Assembly: GCF_003751445.1 (NCBI RefSeq)
Contig: NZ_RJUU01000003.1
Location: 372,001-436,000 of the forward strand
DNA length: 64,000 nucleotides
From: Streptomyces sp. 840.1
GTDB lineage: Bacteria; Actinomycetota; Actinomycetes; Streptomycetales; Streptomycetaceae
Direction: 5' to 3'
Shown: one piece after another, positions 49,910 to 58,805 of the stretch
Position numbering within the stretch: the first letter of the stretch is position 1
How the letters are laid out: every line of letters begins with the position of its first letter
Translations under genes and position numbers: made by a program
Notes under the pieces: model-generated
The model's input: the letters and a program-made list of their open reading frames with translations, nothing else
Told to the model about the DNA's origin: nothing
Databases searched by the model: none

Positions 49910-51877
49910 ATGAGACGCCTTCGCAGCCGCACCACCGGCCCCCGCGCACCGATCGCCCTGGCGGTCCCCGCGCTGCTGGCCATCGCCTTCCTGCTGCTGC
50001 CGCTGATCGGAATCCTCGCCCGCACCTCCTGGGGCGACCTGGGCGGCCATCTCACCGGCCCCGAGACCACCCAGGCGCTGAAGCTGTCGCTGCTCGTCTC
50101 GTTCTGGGCGCTCGGCCTCTCGCTCGTACTCGGTGTGCCGCTGGCCTGGCTGCTGGCCCGTACCGAGTTCCCCGGCAAGACCTTCGTCCGTTCCCTCGTG
50201 CTCCTGCCGATGGTGCTGCCGCCCACGGTGGGCGGCGTGGCCCTGCTGCTCGCCTTCGGCCGGCGCGGTCTGCTCGGGCCGTGGCTCGAGGACTCCTTCG
50301 GCATCACGCTGCCCTTCCACACCTCCGGCGCCGTCCTGGCGGCGACGTTCGTCGCGATGCCCTTCCTGGTCATCAGCCTCGAAGGTGCGCTCGGCGGGCT
50401 GCGACCCCGTTACGAGGAGACGGCGTCCTCCCTCGGGGCCTCGCCGGTACGGGTGTTCTTCACCGTCACCCTGCCCATGGTCGCCCCCGGCCTCGCCGCC
50501 GGAGCCGCGCTCACCTGGGCGCGGGCACTGGGTGAGTTCGGCGCCACCATCACCTTCGCCGGAAACCTCCCCGGGACCACCCAGACCCTGCCGCTCCAGG
50601 TCTACCTGCTCCTCCAGGACAACCCGGAGGCCGCCACCTCGGTCTCCCTGCTCCTGCTCGCGATCGCGATGCTCGTCCTCATCGGGCTGCGCGGGCGGTG
50701 GACCGGCACCCCGAGCGCGGCGACCGCCGGGCCGCGCGCCCAGGCCGACGAGCCGGCCGCCGTCCCGGTGCCGGACGCCCGGCCGGCCGTGCCGGAACAC
50801 GCCGGGACCGGAGCCGAATCCGCGGCCTCGGCCGTCCAGGACAGCTGGCCGCTGCACGCCGAGGTCACCGGCTTCAACCAGCTCACGCTCGACGCCGACG
50901 CCGGGACCACCATCGCCGTCGTCGGGCCCAACGGCGCGGGCAAGACGACCCTGCTGCGCGCCCTGCTCGGTCTCACCCCGCGCGCCCACGCAGCCCTGCG
51001 GCTCGGGGAGATGGACGTCAGCACCCTGCCCACGCACCGCCGGGGCGTCGCCTGGGTACCGCAGGACGGCGCGCTGTTCCCGCACCTCAGCGCGCTCGCG
51101 AACACCGCCTACGGGCTGCGCGCCCAGGGCGTGGCGCGCGCCGAGGCCCGCCGCAGGGCCCAGGAATGGCTGGACCGCCTCGGCGTGGGCCACCTGGCCG
51201 GCCGCAGGCCGTCCCAGGTCTCCGGCGGACAGGCCCAGCGCATCGCCCTGGCCAGGGCGCTCGCCACCCGGCCCCGGCTGCTGCTGCTCGACGAGCCCCT
51301 GGCAGCGCTCGACCAGACCACCCGGGCACATGTCCGGCACACCCTGCGCACCCACCTCGACGGCTTCGGCGGCGTCTGCCTGATGGTCACCCATGACCCG
51401 GTGGAGGCCGTGTCCCTCGCGGACCGCGTCCTCGTCCTGGAGGACGGCCGCGTGCTCCAGGACGCCCCGCCCGGCGAGGTGACCCGGCACCCCCACTCCC
51501 CCTGGGTCGCCCGCATGCTCGGCCGCAACGCCTGGCCGGGCACCGCGACCGCCGAGGGCCTCCGGCTCGTCGGCGGCGGCCTCCTGGTCGTCGCGGACCC
51601 GCTGCCGGCCGGGACCGCGGCGCTCGCGGTCATCGCCCCCGAAGCGGTCTCCGTGCACCGCGCCGAGCCGGGTGGCAGCCCGCGCAACATCTGGGCGGGC
51701 ACCGTCCGGGAGATCACCACCAGCGGCAGCCGGCTGCGCGTCCTCATCACGTCGTCGCAGGCACCGGATCTCGTCGCGGAGATCACCCCCCAGGCCGCGG
51801 CCGAACTCGGCCTCGCCGACGGCGTCCCGGTGTGGACCAGCGTCAAGGCGACCGAGACGACGGTCGTGGCCCTGTAG
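49910..51877 (+). CDS. Fused molybdate ABC permease-ATPase
   Basis: 655 aa ModB-ModC fusion. Residues about 15-265 are the permease with five or six helices and the EAA loop YEETASSLGASPVRVFFTVTLPM near 170-192. A Pro/Ala-rich linker (about 266-305) leads to the ATPase: Walker A GPNGAGKTT near 338-346, signature VSGGQAQRIALARAL near 436-450, Walker B LLLLDEPLAALD. The C-terminal about 130 residues contain a TOBE domain (NIWAGTVREITTSGSRLRVLI). Start ATG at 49910. Confidence 0.93.
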   Translation: MRRLRSRTTGPRAPIALAVPALLAIAFLLLPLIGILARTSWGDLGGHLTGPETTQALKLSLLVSFWALGLSLVLGVPLAWLLARTEFPGKTFVRSLVLLPMVLPPTVGGVALLLAFGRRGLLGPWLEDSFGITLPFHTSGAVLAATFVAMPFLVISLEGALGGLRPRYEETASSLGASPVRVFFTVTLPMVAPGLAAGAALTWARALGEFGATITFAGNLPGTTQTLPLQVYLLLQDNPEAATSVSLLLLAIAMLVLIGLRGRWTGTPSAATAGPRAQADEPAAVPVPDARPAVPEHAGTGAESAASAVQDSWPLHAEVTGFNQLTLDADAGTTIAVVGPNGAGKTTLLRALLGLTPRAHAALRLGEMDVSTLPTHRRGVAWVPQDGALFPHLSALANTAYGLRAQGVARAEARRRAQEWLDRLGVGHLAGRRPSQVSGGQAQRIALARALATRPRLLLLDEPLAALDQTTRAHVRHTLRTHLDGFGGVCLMVTHDPVEAVSLADRVLVLEDGRVLQDAPPGEVTRHPHSPWVARMLGRNAWPGTATAEGLRLVGGGLLVVADPLPAGTAALAVIAPEAVSVHRAEPGGSPRNIWAGTVREITTSGSRLRVLITSSQAPDLVAEITPQAAAELGLADGVPVWTSVKATETTVVAL

Positions 51878-52015
51878 CCGGCCGACAGTCCGAGGAGCTG
51901 GACGACTGCCTCGCCGCCTGCCCGCCGACAGCGGCCGGATCCCCTTCCTCAGGCGGCTGCCGGCCAAGATCCGCAGCCGGTGACGGCTCGGTGACCGGCG
52001 CGGAGCGGCCGCCCC

Positions 52016-53290
52016 TCAGGCTCGTCCCGCCGCCTTCTGGCTCCTGCGCGAGAGGGAGTCGACGACCACGGCCGCCAGCAGCACGGCCCCCGTGATCATG
52101 AACTGGACGGCGTTGCTGACCCCCATGATGTTCATCCCCGACTGGATGGACCCGATCACCAGGGCGCCGAGCAGGGCCGACCAGACCGAACCCCGCCCGC
52201 CGAAGAGACTCGTACCCCCGATGACGGCCGCGGCGATGACGTTCATCAGCAGGTTGCCGCCGCCCGAGGTCTGGCTCGCGGACTGGATCTGCCCGGCCAG
52301 GAAGATGCCGCCGACCCCCGCCATGGTGCCGGCGATCGAGAAGACGGACATCCGGATGGACGCCACGCCGATTCCGGCCCGCCGCGCGCCCTCGACGTTG
52401 CCGCCGACGGCGAAGATCTTCCGCCCGTACGTGGTGCGGCGCAGCACGAAGTCCAGTAGCACCAGCAGGATCAGGAAGATCAGCAGAGCCAGCGGCAGGC
52501 CCTCGTACCGGTTGAGGATGTACGCGGTGGCGAAGGCGATCGCGGCGAGGACAGCCGCACGCAGCACGATCTCGGTGACCGGCCGCGACGGTACCTTGGC
52601 CGCCCTGCGGCGACCGGCGTCCAGGAGCGATGCCGCCAGGAACAGCCCGACCCCCGCGGCCGCCGCAGCGTAGGCGGCGACCGGGCTGCCGTAGATGGTC
52701 GAGTAGAGCTCCGCGACGATGCTGTCGCTCGGGATGTTGACCGTTCCGCTGGAGCCGAGCACCTGGAGCATCAGCCCGTTCCAGGCGAGGTTGCCGGCCA
52801 GGGTGACGACGAACGCGGGCACGCCGACCTTCGCGAAGAAGAAGCCGTGGATGAGGCCCACAGCCGCTCCGCCGAGGACGGCGATCAGGAGCGCCAGCCA
52901 CTCGTTCATGCCGTTCAGGACGTTCAGTACGGCGAAGATCGCGGCGCACAGGCCGCTGACGGAGCCGACGGAGAGGTCGATCTCGCCGAGGAGCAGGACG
53001 AAGACGATCCCGACGGCGATCATGCCGGTGCCGACGATCTGCTGGCTGAGGTCGGAGAGGTTCTGTGCCGAGAGGAACGTGCTGTTGAGGCTGCCGAACA
53101 CGGTCCAGATGATGATCACGGCAAGGACGACGGGCAGGGAACCCAGCTCGCCGCTCCGCAGCTTTCGCCAGAACTCCCGCAGGTAGCCTCGGAGTCCCTC
53201 CTCGCGCACGAGCAGCCGGGTGTCGACGGCGGGGGTGGCGGCCCGTGCCGGTTCCTGTGCGTCGTCGCCGCGGGAGCGGTTCCTGGTCAT
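52016..53290 (-). CDS. Sugar ABC transporter permease (XylH-like)
   Basis: 424 aa, about ten hydrophobic segments. LLLGEIDLSVGSVSGLCAAIFAVL and AAVIGGTSLFGGRGSVWSALLGALVIG are the hallmarks of the RbsC/XylH permease family (BPD_transp_2). The length and the long central loop (DAGRRRAAKVPSR) fit XylH. Its start overlaps the ATPase stop by 4 bases. Confidence 0.9.
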   Translation of the reverse strand: MTRNRSRGDDAQEPARAATPAVDTRLLVREEGLRGYLREFWRKLRSGELGSLPVVLAVIIIWTVFGSLNSTFLSAQNLSDLSQQIVGTGMIAVGIVFVLLLGEIDLSVGSVSGLCAAIFAVLNVLNGMNEWLALLIAVLGGAAVGLIHGFFFAKVGVPAFVVTLAGNLAWNGLMLQVLGSSGTVNIPSDSIVAELYSTIYGSPVAAYAAAAAGVGLFLAASLLDAGRRRAAKVPSRPVTEIVLRAAVLAAIAFATAYILNRYEGLPLALLIFLILLVLLDFVLRRTTYGRKIFAVGGNVEGARRAGIGVASIRMSVFSIAGTMAGVGGIFLAGQIQSASQTSGGGNLLMNVIAAAVIGGTSLFGGRGSVWSALLGALVIGSIQSGMNIMGVSNAVQFMITGAVLLAAVVVDSLSRRSQKAAGRA

Positions 53291-54066
53291 CGCTCCTCCT
53301 CCGCCTTACGGGCCTGACGGCGGGTCACGGCGCTGTCGGTAGCACCCGTGATGGCGGAGATGATCTCCTCGGTGGTGGTGGAACGCCGGTCGAAGAAACC
53401 GTTGTTGCGTCCCAGCCGCATGACCGCGATCCGGTCCGCGACCGCCATCACGTCCACCATGTTGTGGCTGACCAGAATGGTCCCGAGGCCCCGGTCCCGG
53501 AGCCGCTCGACCAGGTCGAGGACCTCGGCCGTCTGCTCCACACCCAGGGCCGCGGTGGGCTCGTCGAGGATAACGACCTTCGGTTCACCGATGAGGGAAC
53601 GGGCGATCGCCACCGTCTGGCGCTGCCCGCCGGACAGGGAGGCGACCGGGATGCGGACACTGGGGATGCGGATGGACAGGGTGTCGAGCAGCTCTCTGCT
53701 GCGCCGGTCCATGCGGACCTCGTCGAGCACGCCGAAACGGCGCAGTTCGCGGCCGAGGAAGAGGTTGCCGACCACGTCGAGGTTGTCGCACAGGGCCAGG
53801 TCCTGGTAGACGGTCGCGATACCGAGGTGCTGGGCGTCGTGCGGCCGGTCGATGGTCACCCGGCGGCCCTGCCATTCGATGACGCCCTCGTCCGGTCGGT
53901 TGACCCCCGCGATCGTCTTGACCGCGGTGGACTTCCCGGCGCCGTTGTCACCGACGAGCGCGACGACCTCGCCTGGGCGGACGTCCAGATCGAAGCCCGA
54001 CAGCGCCTGGACGGCACCGAAGCGTTTGGAGATCCCCCGCAGTGTGAGCACAGGTGCTTCCGGCAA
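53287..54066 (-). CDS. Sugar ABC transporter ATP-binding protein (single-domain, XylG-like)
   Basis: About 259 aa with one ATPase domain; Walker A GDNGAGKST near residues 39-47, signature LSGGQRQTVAIARSL near 146, Walker B VVILDEPTAALG. XylG/RbsA proteins of many bacteria are duplicated (about 500 aa), but single-domain versions are normal in actinobacteria. I place the start at the TTG at 54066, because GGAGGAGG sits 8 bases before it; the GTG at 54090 lacks a ribosome binding site and the purine-rich stretch lies inside its reading frame. Confidence 0.88.
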   Translation of the reverse strand: MPEAPVLTLRGISKRFGAVQALSGFDLDVRPGEVVALVGDNGAGKSTAVKTIAGVNRPDEGVIEWQGRRVTIDRPHDAQHLGIATVYQDLALCDNLDVVGNLFLGRELRRFGVLDEVRMDRRSRELLDTLSIRIPSVRIPVASLSGGQRQTVAIARSLIGEPKVVILDEPTAALGVEQTAEVLDLVERLRDRGLGTILVSHNMVDVMAVADRIAVMRLGRNNGFFDRRSTTTEEIISAITGATDSAVTRRQARKAEEER

Positions 54067-54167
54067 CGGAACCGCCTCCTCCGCCCGCACGCACGGGCCG
54101 TCTGGCGCCCCGCCGGACGGGCCGCGCGGCGCGGCCCGTCCGGACTCGCGGACTCGGAACTGGTCGC

Positions 54168-54245
54168 GGCCTCCGGACTGCTGGAGGCCCGGAACTGCTT
54201 GAGGCCTCGGGACTACTGAGGCCTCGGGACTACTGGAGGCCCGCC
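54168..54245. repeat. Degenerate 17-18 bp tandem repeats
   Basis: Four or five units related to GGCCTCGGGACTACTGA occur in tandem, starting over the stop codon of the binding-protein gene and filling the gap to the ATPase gene. On the coding strand each unit repeats GGCCTCAGTAGTCCCGA. The GAGGCCTC cores are themselves palindromic. Confidence 0.75.
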
Positions 54246-55321
54246 TTCGCGCACGCGGCGGCGTAGGCGGGAGTGCAGATGTCCTTGACCGTGTACAGGC
54301 CGTCCTTGACGACGGTGCCCTTGATGTTGTCCTTGTCGACCACGACCGGCGTCAGCAGCCTGGCCGGGACCTTCTCACCGCTGCCGCTGGTGACCGTGGT
54401 GGGCGTCAGGGACTTGGGGATGTCCTTGCCCTGGGCGAGCGCGACCGCCATCTCGGCGGCGATGTCCGCCTCCGGCTTGTACGGCTTCTCCACGGTGATG
54501 GTCTGGGTACCGAGCAGGATCCGCTGGATCGCGTCGAGCTGGGCGTCCTGGCCGGTCAACGGCACGTTCATACCGGCCGCCTTGAGAGCGGTGGCGATAC
54601 CGGCGGCCAGGCCGTCGTTGGCCGAGTAGACGCCGATGATGTTGTTCTTGCCCAGGGCGCTGATGGCGCCCGCCATCTGCTGGTTGGCGTTGTTCGGGTC
54701 CCAGTTCGGGGTGTCGTACTCCTTGCCGATCTTCACCTTGCCGTCGAGGACGGAGTGGGCACCCGCCTTGAACTCGGCGGCGTTCGGGTCGGTCGGCGAA
54801 CCGTTCTGCATCACGATCTCGCCGCTGCCGGCCTTGCTCCCGAGGGCGGCGAGCAGCGCCTTGCCCTGCAACTCACCGACCTTGCGGTTGTCGTACGAGA
54901 CGTAGCTGTCGACGGGGCCCTGGGCGAGGCGGTCGTACGCGACGACCTTCACGCCTGCGGCCCGCGCCTTCTGCACGGACGACTGGATCGACTTGGAGTC
55001 CACGGCGTCCAGGATGAGCACCTTGTCGCCCTTGGCGAGGGCGGTGTTCACCTGCTGCTGCTGGGTGGTGGCACTCTCGGCGGCGTTGTAGTAGTCGATC
55101 TGCGCGCCCGGTGCCAGTTCCTTGATCTTGTTCTCGATGTACGGCTTGTCGAACTTCTCGTACCGCGTGGTCTTGCTCTCCGGCAGCAGCAGACCGATCT
55201 TCACGTCGTCCGCTGCCGCTCGGCCCGCTCCCGGCTGCGCCGCGCCGCTGGTCGCCACCGCGCCCAGGGACAGGGCCGCCGCTCCGGCCAGGGCTATCGC
55301 GCCCCGCAATGTACGGGTCAT
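54230..55321 (-). CDS. Sugar ABC transporter substrate-binding protein (XylF-like)
   Basis: 363 aa periplasmic-binding-protein fold. An N-terminal export signal covers about residues 1-28 (IALAGAAALSLGAVATSGAA). The family pattern VKIGLLLPESKTTRYEKFDKP and DKVLILDAVDSKSIQSSVQKA matches D-xylose-binding XylF; NDGLAAGIATALKAAG near 238 is the hinge motif. First gene of the operon; AAGGAG before the ATG at 55321. No lipobox with Cys is seen. Confidence 0.9.
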   Translation of the reverse strand: MTRTLRGAIALAGAAALSLGAVATSGAAQPGAGRAAADDVKIGLLLPESKTTRYEKFDKPYIENKIKELAPGAQIDYYNAAESATTQQQQVNTALAKGDKVLILDAVDSKSIQSSVQKARAAGVKVVAYDRLAQGPVDSYVSYDNRKVGELQGKALLAALGSKAGSGEIVMQNGSPTDPNAAEFKAGAHSVLDGKVKIGKEYDTPNWDPNNANQQMAGAISALGKNNIIGVYSANDGLAAGIATALKAAGMNVPLTGQDAQLDAIQRILLGTQTITVEKPYKPEADIAAEMAVALAQGKDIPKSLTPTTVTSGSGEKVPARLLTPVVVDKDNIKGTVVKDGLYTVKDICTPAYAAACAKAGLQ

Positions 55322-55466
55322 GGGGAGGCTCCTTCTCGTACGGCGCCGTCCCTCCGAACCGGGAGACGCGGAGACGAAAATGCGCTTTTGGCCTACATAT
55401 CGACATTAGCGGCAACCTCCGGACCGGCAAGCGGGTGACGTCGTCGCAGGCGGGCGCCTCGAGGAG

Positions 55467-55919
55467 TCAGTCCATCAGGCCGCTTGCGAGCGTCGCCCCC
55501 AGCTCCCAGCACGCCTGCGTGTCGGCCTTGCCCGGTTCGCCCGTCACCGTCACGGCGTCGGCCGCCCGCCGCCATCCCAGGCCCGTGGTGATCGACTCGA
55601 TGGCCCGGACGGCACCGGTGACGTCGTTGCCGCCGTGCACGTAGTACCCGAAGGGCCGGCCGCGCGTCGCGTCCAGGCACGGGTAGTACACCTGGTCGAA
55701 GAAGTGCTTGAGGGCGCCGGACATGTAGCCGAGGTTGGCCGGGGTCCCCAGCAGCAGGCCGTCGGCGGCGAGCACGTCGGACGCCGTGGCGGCGAGTGCC
55801 GCGCGCCGCACGACCCGGACGCCCTCGATCCCCTCCGTCGTCGCGCCGGAGACGACGGCTTCGAACAGCGCCTGGCAGTTCGGCGATGGTGTGTGATGGA
55901 CGATCAGCAAAGTGGCCAC
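55467..55919 (-). CDS. NADPH-dependent FMN reductase/flavodoxin-like protein
   Basis: 150 aa flavodoxin-fold protein. VATLLIVHHTPSPNCQALFEAVVSG is the FMN-phosphate loop, and LLLGTPANLGYMSGALKHFFDQVYYP near 65-90 matches the WrbA/flavodoxin aromatic loop. Start taken as the GTG at 55919; upstream sequence is arginine-rich and unlike the family, and no good ribosome binding site is present. Confidence 0.82.
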   Translation of the reverse strand: MATLLIVHHTPSPNCQALFEAVVSGATTEGIEGVRVVRRAALAATASDVLAADGLLLGTPANLGYMSGALKHFFDQVYYPCLDATRGRPFGYYVHGGNDVTGAVRAIESITTGLGWRRAADAVTVTGEPGKADTQACWELGATLASGLMD

Positions 55920-56218
55920 ACCCCCGAACCCTGCCGCCCCCGCCTCCCGCCCGCAAGCGAGGCACGGCCGGACCCGGTGCCGCAGACACGTTCGCGCGGG
56001 CACCGGCACCGCCGCGGCACTCGCCTCCGTCGCGCCCGCCCGTCGCCTCCTGATGACCGGCCGGCCCGGCACCCCCCGACACCCGGGAGCAGGTGCGCGG
56101 GCCGATCGCCATGCTCGCGGCGGCCGGGACGGGCGGTGCCGCCGCCGGAGATGTCCCGGGCGGCGGTAGGCGCCGTTGTCACGGTCGCCGCCCCCGGTTC
56201 CGCTCGGTTGGCGGGCTG

Positions 56219-57595
56219 TCAGGACGCGGCGCGGCCGAAGCAGCGCTTCAGCTCGTCGGCGTCGTAGAAGTAACTCCCCTTCGACACCGGCTCACAGCCC
56301 TGCTTGAAAGCGGTCTGCCTCTCGTTGTAGAGCATCCGCACCAGGTACCTGCTCCCCCGGCTTCCCCCGCTCCCCTTTCCCGTCTTCCGGTACAGGTCCC
56401 ACTGGATGTTCGCGGCCATGGGCGCCACCGACGCGCCTCGCCAGGCGTTGTCGGCGTACGTGTACGGCTTCGCCGGCGATGCCGGCTCCGTGCTGCCGGG
56501 CAGACCCATGAGCGCGGCCAGCGGGATGATCTCCTCCGCGTGGGTGAAGCGCAGCTCGGCGCCCACGTTCGCGGTCCCGGCCCGCTTGGCGTCGATCTTC
56601 TCGAAGAAGTCATCGAGCAGGACGTTCGCCATCCTGTAGGTGATGTCGCTGTCGGAGAATCCCGGGCCCTTCTCGTAGAAGTCCTCGGCATCGCCCAGGT
56701 AGGCGAACCACCGGGCGTCACGCGGCGCGATGTAGCGCTCCATGTTCCAACTGCCCTCGTCGGACATGGCCGGAGCGATGCTGTAGAGGGCGTAGACCGC
56801 CTGCGCGGCTTGCGTGCCGGTGCCGATCCCGGAGAACTCACCGGCCGAGACCCGCTTGACGAAGGCCGGCTTGAAGATCTTCTCCAGGACGTTGCGGGCG
56901 GCGGTCCGGGTGGCCGGCTGATCGGTGATCCGCTTGAGCGTGGCGGCCAGTCGCTTGTCGTTGTCGACGTAGTCCCGGTACTCCTCGCCGCCGGCCGACT
57001 TGTGGAAGTAGAGCAGGTCGGCGTCGGTCCTGGCCGGCGTGATGAGCGGCTCGAGGGCGGGGTCGTTGTCAGCCAGGGCCGTCGCGAACAGATTGCCGCT
57101 GTCGACGGCGCGGTCCTTGCCGGAGTTGACGATGTCGATCCGCTCGGAGTTCCTGACGATCCGCCCGAAGAGCGTGGGGAGCCGCTTCTCCAGCCGGGCC
57201 GCGGTATCCACGAGCTCGCGCTCACCCCGGCCGCTGAGCTGTCCGTATCCGACCTCGTCCATGGCCGCGAGCAGAGACCGCACCTCGCCGCCGAAGCGCT
57301 CGCCCGCGCGGGTGAGTTGCCCCTCGCTCGCGGCCTTCGACCACAGCGCGAGGATCAGGTCGCCGTCCTCGCTGTCGGACGCCGCGCGGGATCCGTGGCG
57401 GGAGACGCTCTCGGTGAACACCGGGACGAACCCCTCGGGGGCCTGCTGGTAGGCCCGCACGTTCTGTTGGGGTGCGTACGGGGCCTTCGTGCCGTAGTAG
57501 CGGCCGGGAGAGGGGCTCGCCTGGGCCGGCGCCGCCGTCGACAGCAGGGCGGATGCGGTGAGCGTCAGAGCGACGGCGACGGTTCGTTTCTGCAT
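56219..57595 (-). CDS. Secreted histidine-type phosphatase (MINPP/phytase-like)
   Basis: 458 aa. A signal peptide covers about residues 1-27 (VAVALTLTASALLSTAAPAQA). The catalytic RHGxR is SRHGSR near residues 65-70. The proton-donor motif is HAE (RFTHAEEIIPLAALMG near 350), not HD; HAE is the mark of multiple inositol polyphosphate phosphatases, so an extracellular phytase function is likely. C-terminal cysteines (FKQGCEPVSKG and LKRCFG) may form a disulphide. Start ATG at 57595. Confidence 0.85.
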   Translation of the reverse strand: MQKRTVAVALTLTASALLSTAAPAQASPSPGRYYGTKAPYAPQQNVRAYQQAPEGFVPVFTESVSRHGSRAASDSEDGDLILALWSKAASEGQLTRAGERFGGEVRSLLAAMDEVGYGQLSGRGERELVDTAARLEKRLPTLFGRIVRNSERIDIVNSGKDRAVDSGNLFATALADNDPALEPLITPARTDADLLYFHKSAGGEEYRDYVDNDKRLAATLKRITDQPATRTAARNVLEKIFKPAFVKRVSAGEFSGIGTGTQAAQAVYALYSIAPAMSDEGSWNMERYIAPRDARWFAYLGDAEDFYEKGPGFSDSDITYRMANVLLDDFFEKIDAKRAGTANVGAELRFTHAEEIIPLAALMGLPGSTEPASPAKPYTYADNAWRGASVAPMAANIQWDLYRKTGKGSGGSRGSRYLVRMLYNERQTAFKQGCEPVSKGSYFYDADELKRCFGRAAS

Positions 57596-57740
57596 GGGTT
57601 CACCGGTTCGGATCGGGATGCGTCGGTCGGGCGCTCGCATCATGATCGTTCGGGATGAACACGGTGGGTACGGAGGATGGCCCGCACATGCACCGCCGTC
57701 GCGACGAAGACCACGCCCGGGGCCCGGCGCCCCGTGTGCG

Positions 57741-58169
57741 TCAGGCCGACGGCTCGCCGATCCTGGCCGGCTGGTCCCTGACCGGCCGGGTGTGCGCCCT
57801 GGCCAGGCACGCGGGCAACGCCAGCACGGCGCTGTGGTCGCCGGCCCGGTACGCGCTCGGCGTCATCCCCACGAGTTCGGTGAACCGGGAGCTGAACGAG
57901 CCGAGGGAGGTACAGCCGACCGTCATGCACGCGTCGGTCACGCTCATGCCCGTGCGCAGCAGGGCCATCGCCCGCTCGACCCGCCGGGTCATGAGGTAGC
58001 TGTACGGCGTCTCGCCGTAGGCCTCCCGGAATGCCCGGGAGAAGTGGCCCGGTGACATCAGCGCGCGGCTCGCCATGGCCGTCACGTCCAGCGGCCGCGC
58101 GTACTCCCGGTCGACGAGATCCCGGGCCCGGCGCAGGTGCGCGAGGTTGGCGAGGCGCTGGTCGTCCAT
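57741..58169 (-). CDS. AraC-type DNA-binding protein (HTH only)
   Basis: 142 aa consisting of two helix-turn-helix units: DLVDREYARPLDVTAMASRALMSPGHFSRAFREAYGETP and TDACMTVGCTSLGSFSSRFTELVGMTPSAYR. There is no sensor domain. In many Streptomyces such small AraC proteins precede a glyoxalase/VOC gene; here only non-coding sequence follows. Start ATG at 58169. Confidence 0.85.
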   Translation of the reverse strand: MDDQRLANLAHLRRARDLVDREYARPLDVTAMASRALMSPGHFSRAFREAYGETPYSYLMTRRVERAMALLRTGMSVTDACMTVGCTSLGSFSSRFTELVGMTPSAYRAGDHSAVLALPACLARAHTRPVRDQPARIGEPSA

Positions 58170-58221
58170 GCGACGAGGGTACCTCCGCAGGTGCGGACGC
58201 TCCCGTGGTTTCGCGCCCTCG

Positions 58222-58701
58222 TCACAGGCTCTGCTCCCCGGCACCGGGCCCCGGCCGGCGCGCCCGCAGGAGGGAGGCGGCGAGCTCGGTGAGCTGGGCA
58301 CGCCGGGCGGCGGGCAGCTCGTCGGTGAGCGCGCCCACCCGGCGGCCGATCTCGTCCGCGCACTGTCCGGCGAGCCGCCTCCCGCCGGGGGTCAGGGTGA
58401 CGAGGACGGCGCGGCCGTCGTACGGGGAGGGTGTGCGCTCGACCAGGCCGCGCTTCTCCGCGCGGCCGACCAGACCGGTCATCGAGGACTTGTCCAGGCC
58501 GAGGTGGCGTCCGAGCTCGACCATGCCCGCCCGCCGGTCGCGCAGGATGCCGAGCAGCCGGATCTGGATGACCGACAGCTCGTGCTCCGCGCCGGCGGCG
58601 GAGACGATGCGGTGGATCAGGAAGGACAGCTGCACCAGCGCGTCCACCGTGTTCAGGGGCCCGTCGTCGGCAAGGCCGGACGGGTCGGATTCGAGGGTCA
58701 T
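58222..58701 (-). CDS. MarR family transcriptional regulator
   Basis: 159 aa winged-helix protein. HELSVIQIRLLGILRDRRAGMVELGRHLGLDKSSMTGLVGRAEKRGLVERT carries recognition helix and start of the wing, and SPYDGRAVLVTLTPGGRRL is the wing. Divergent from the quinone-oxidoreductase-like gene; twin repeats lie in the shared promoter, so it likely represses both. Confidence 0.9.
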   Translation of the reverse strand: MTLESDPSGLADDGPLNTVDALVQLSFLIHRIVSAAGAEHELSVIQIRLLGILRDRRAGMVELGRHLGLDKSSMTGLVGRAEKRGLVERTPSPYDGRAVLVTLTPGGRRLAGQCADEIGRRVGALTDELPAARRAQLTELAASLLRARRPGPGAGEQSL

Positions 58702-58714
58702 GGGCCCAGCCTAT

Positions 58715-58766
58715 TTGACGTAGTACGCGGCACAAACTATTTTCAGATTTAGTACGTGTCGCAAAC
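58715..58766. promoter_or_regulatory. marR/oxidoreductase promoter with two operator copies
   Basis: Direct repeat TAGTACGCGGCACAAAC (58721-58737) and TAGTACGTGTCGCAAAC (58750-58766), 29 bp apart. The first copy is exactly the 17-bp spacer between TTGACG (58715-58720) and TATTTT (58738-58743), the predicted promoter of the + strand gene. The second copy overlaps the predicted minus-strand promoter. Confidence 0.75.
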
Positions 58767-58805
58767 CAAATGTTCGCGGCAGTCCCCTCGGAACGGGAGA
58801 ATCCC

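Noticed and set aside
48542-51967. 1141-codon minus-strand frame across modA and modBC
   Set aside because: Antisense shadow; the translation is Gly/Arg/Gln-rich without motifs, while modA and modBC on the other strand have full family signatures.
54168-54245. Tandem repeats as a CRISPR array
   Set aside because: Units are 17-18 bp and directly adjacent with no unique spacers, and no cas gene is present.
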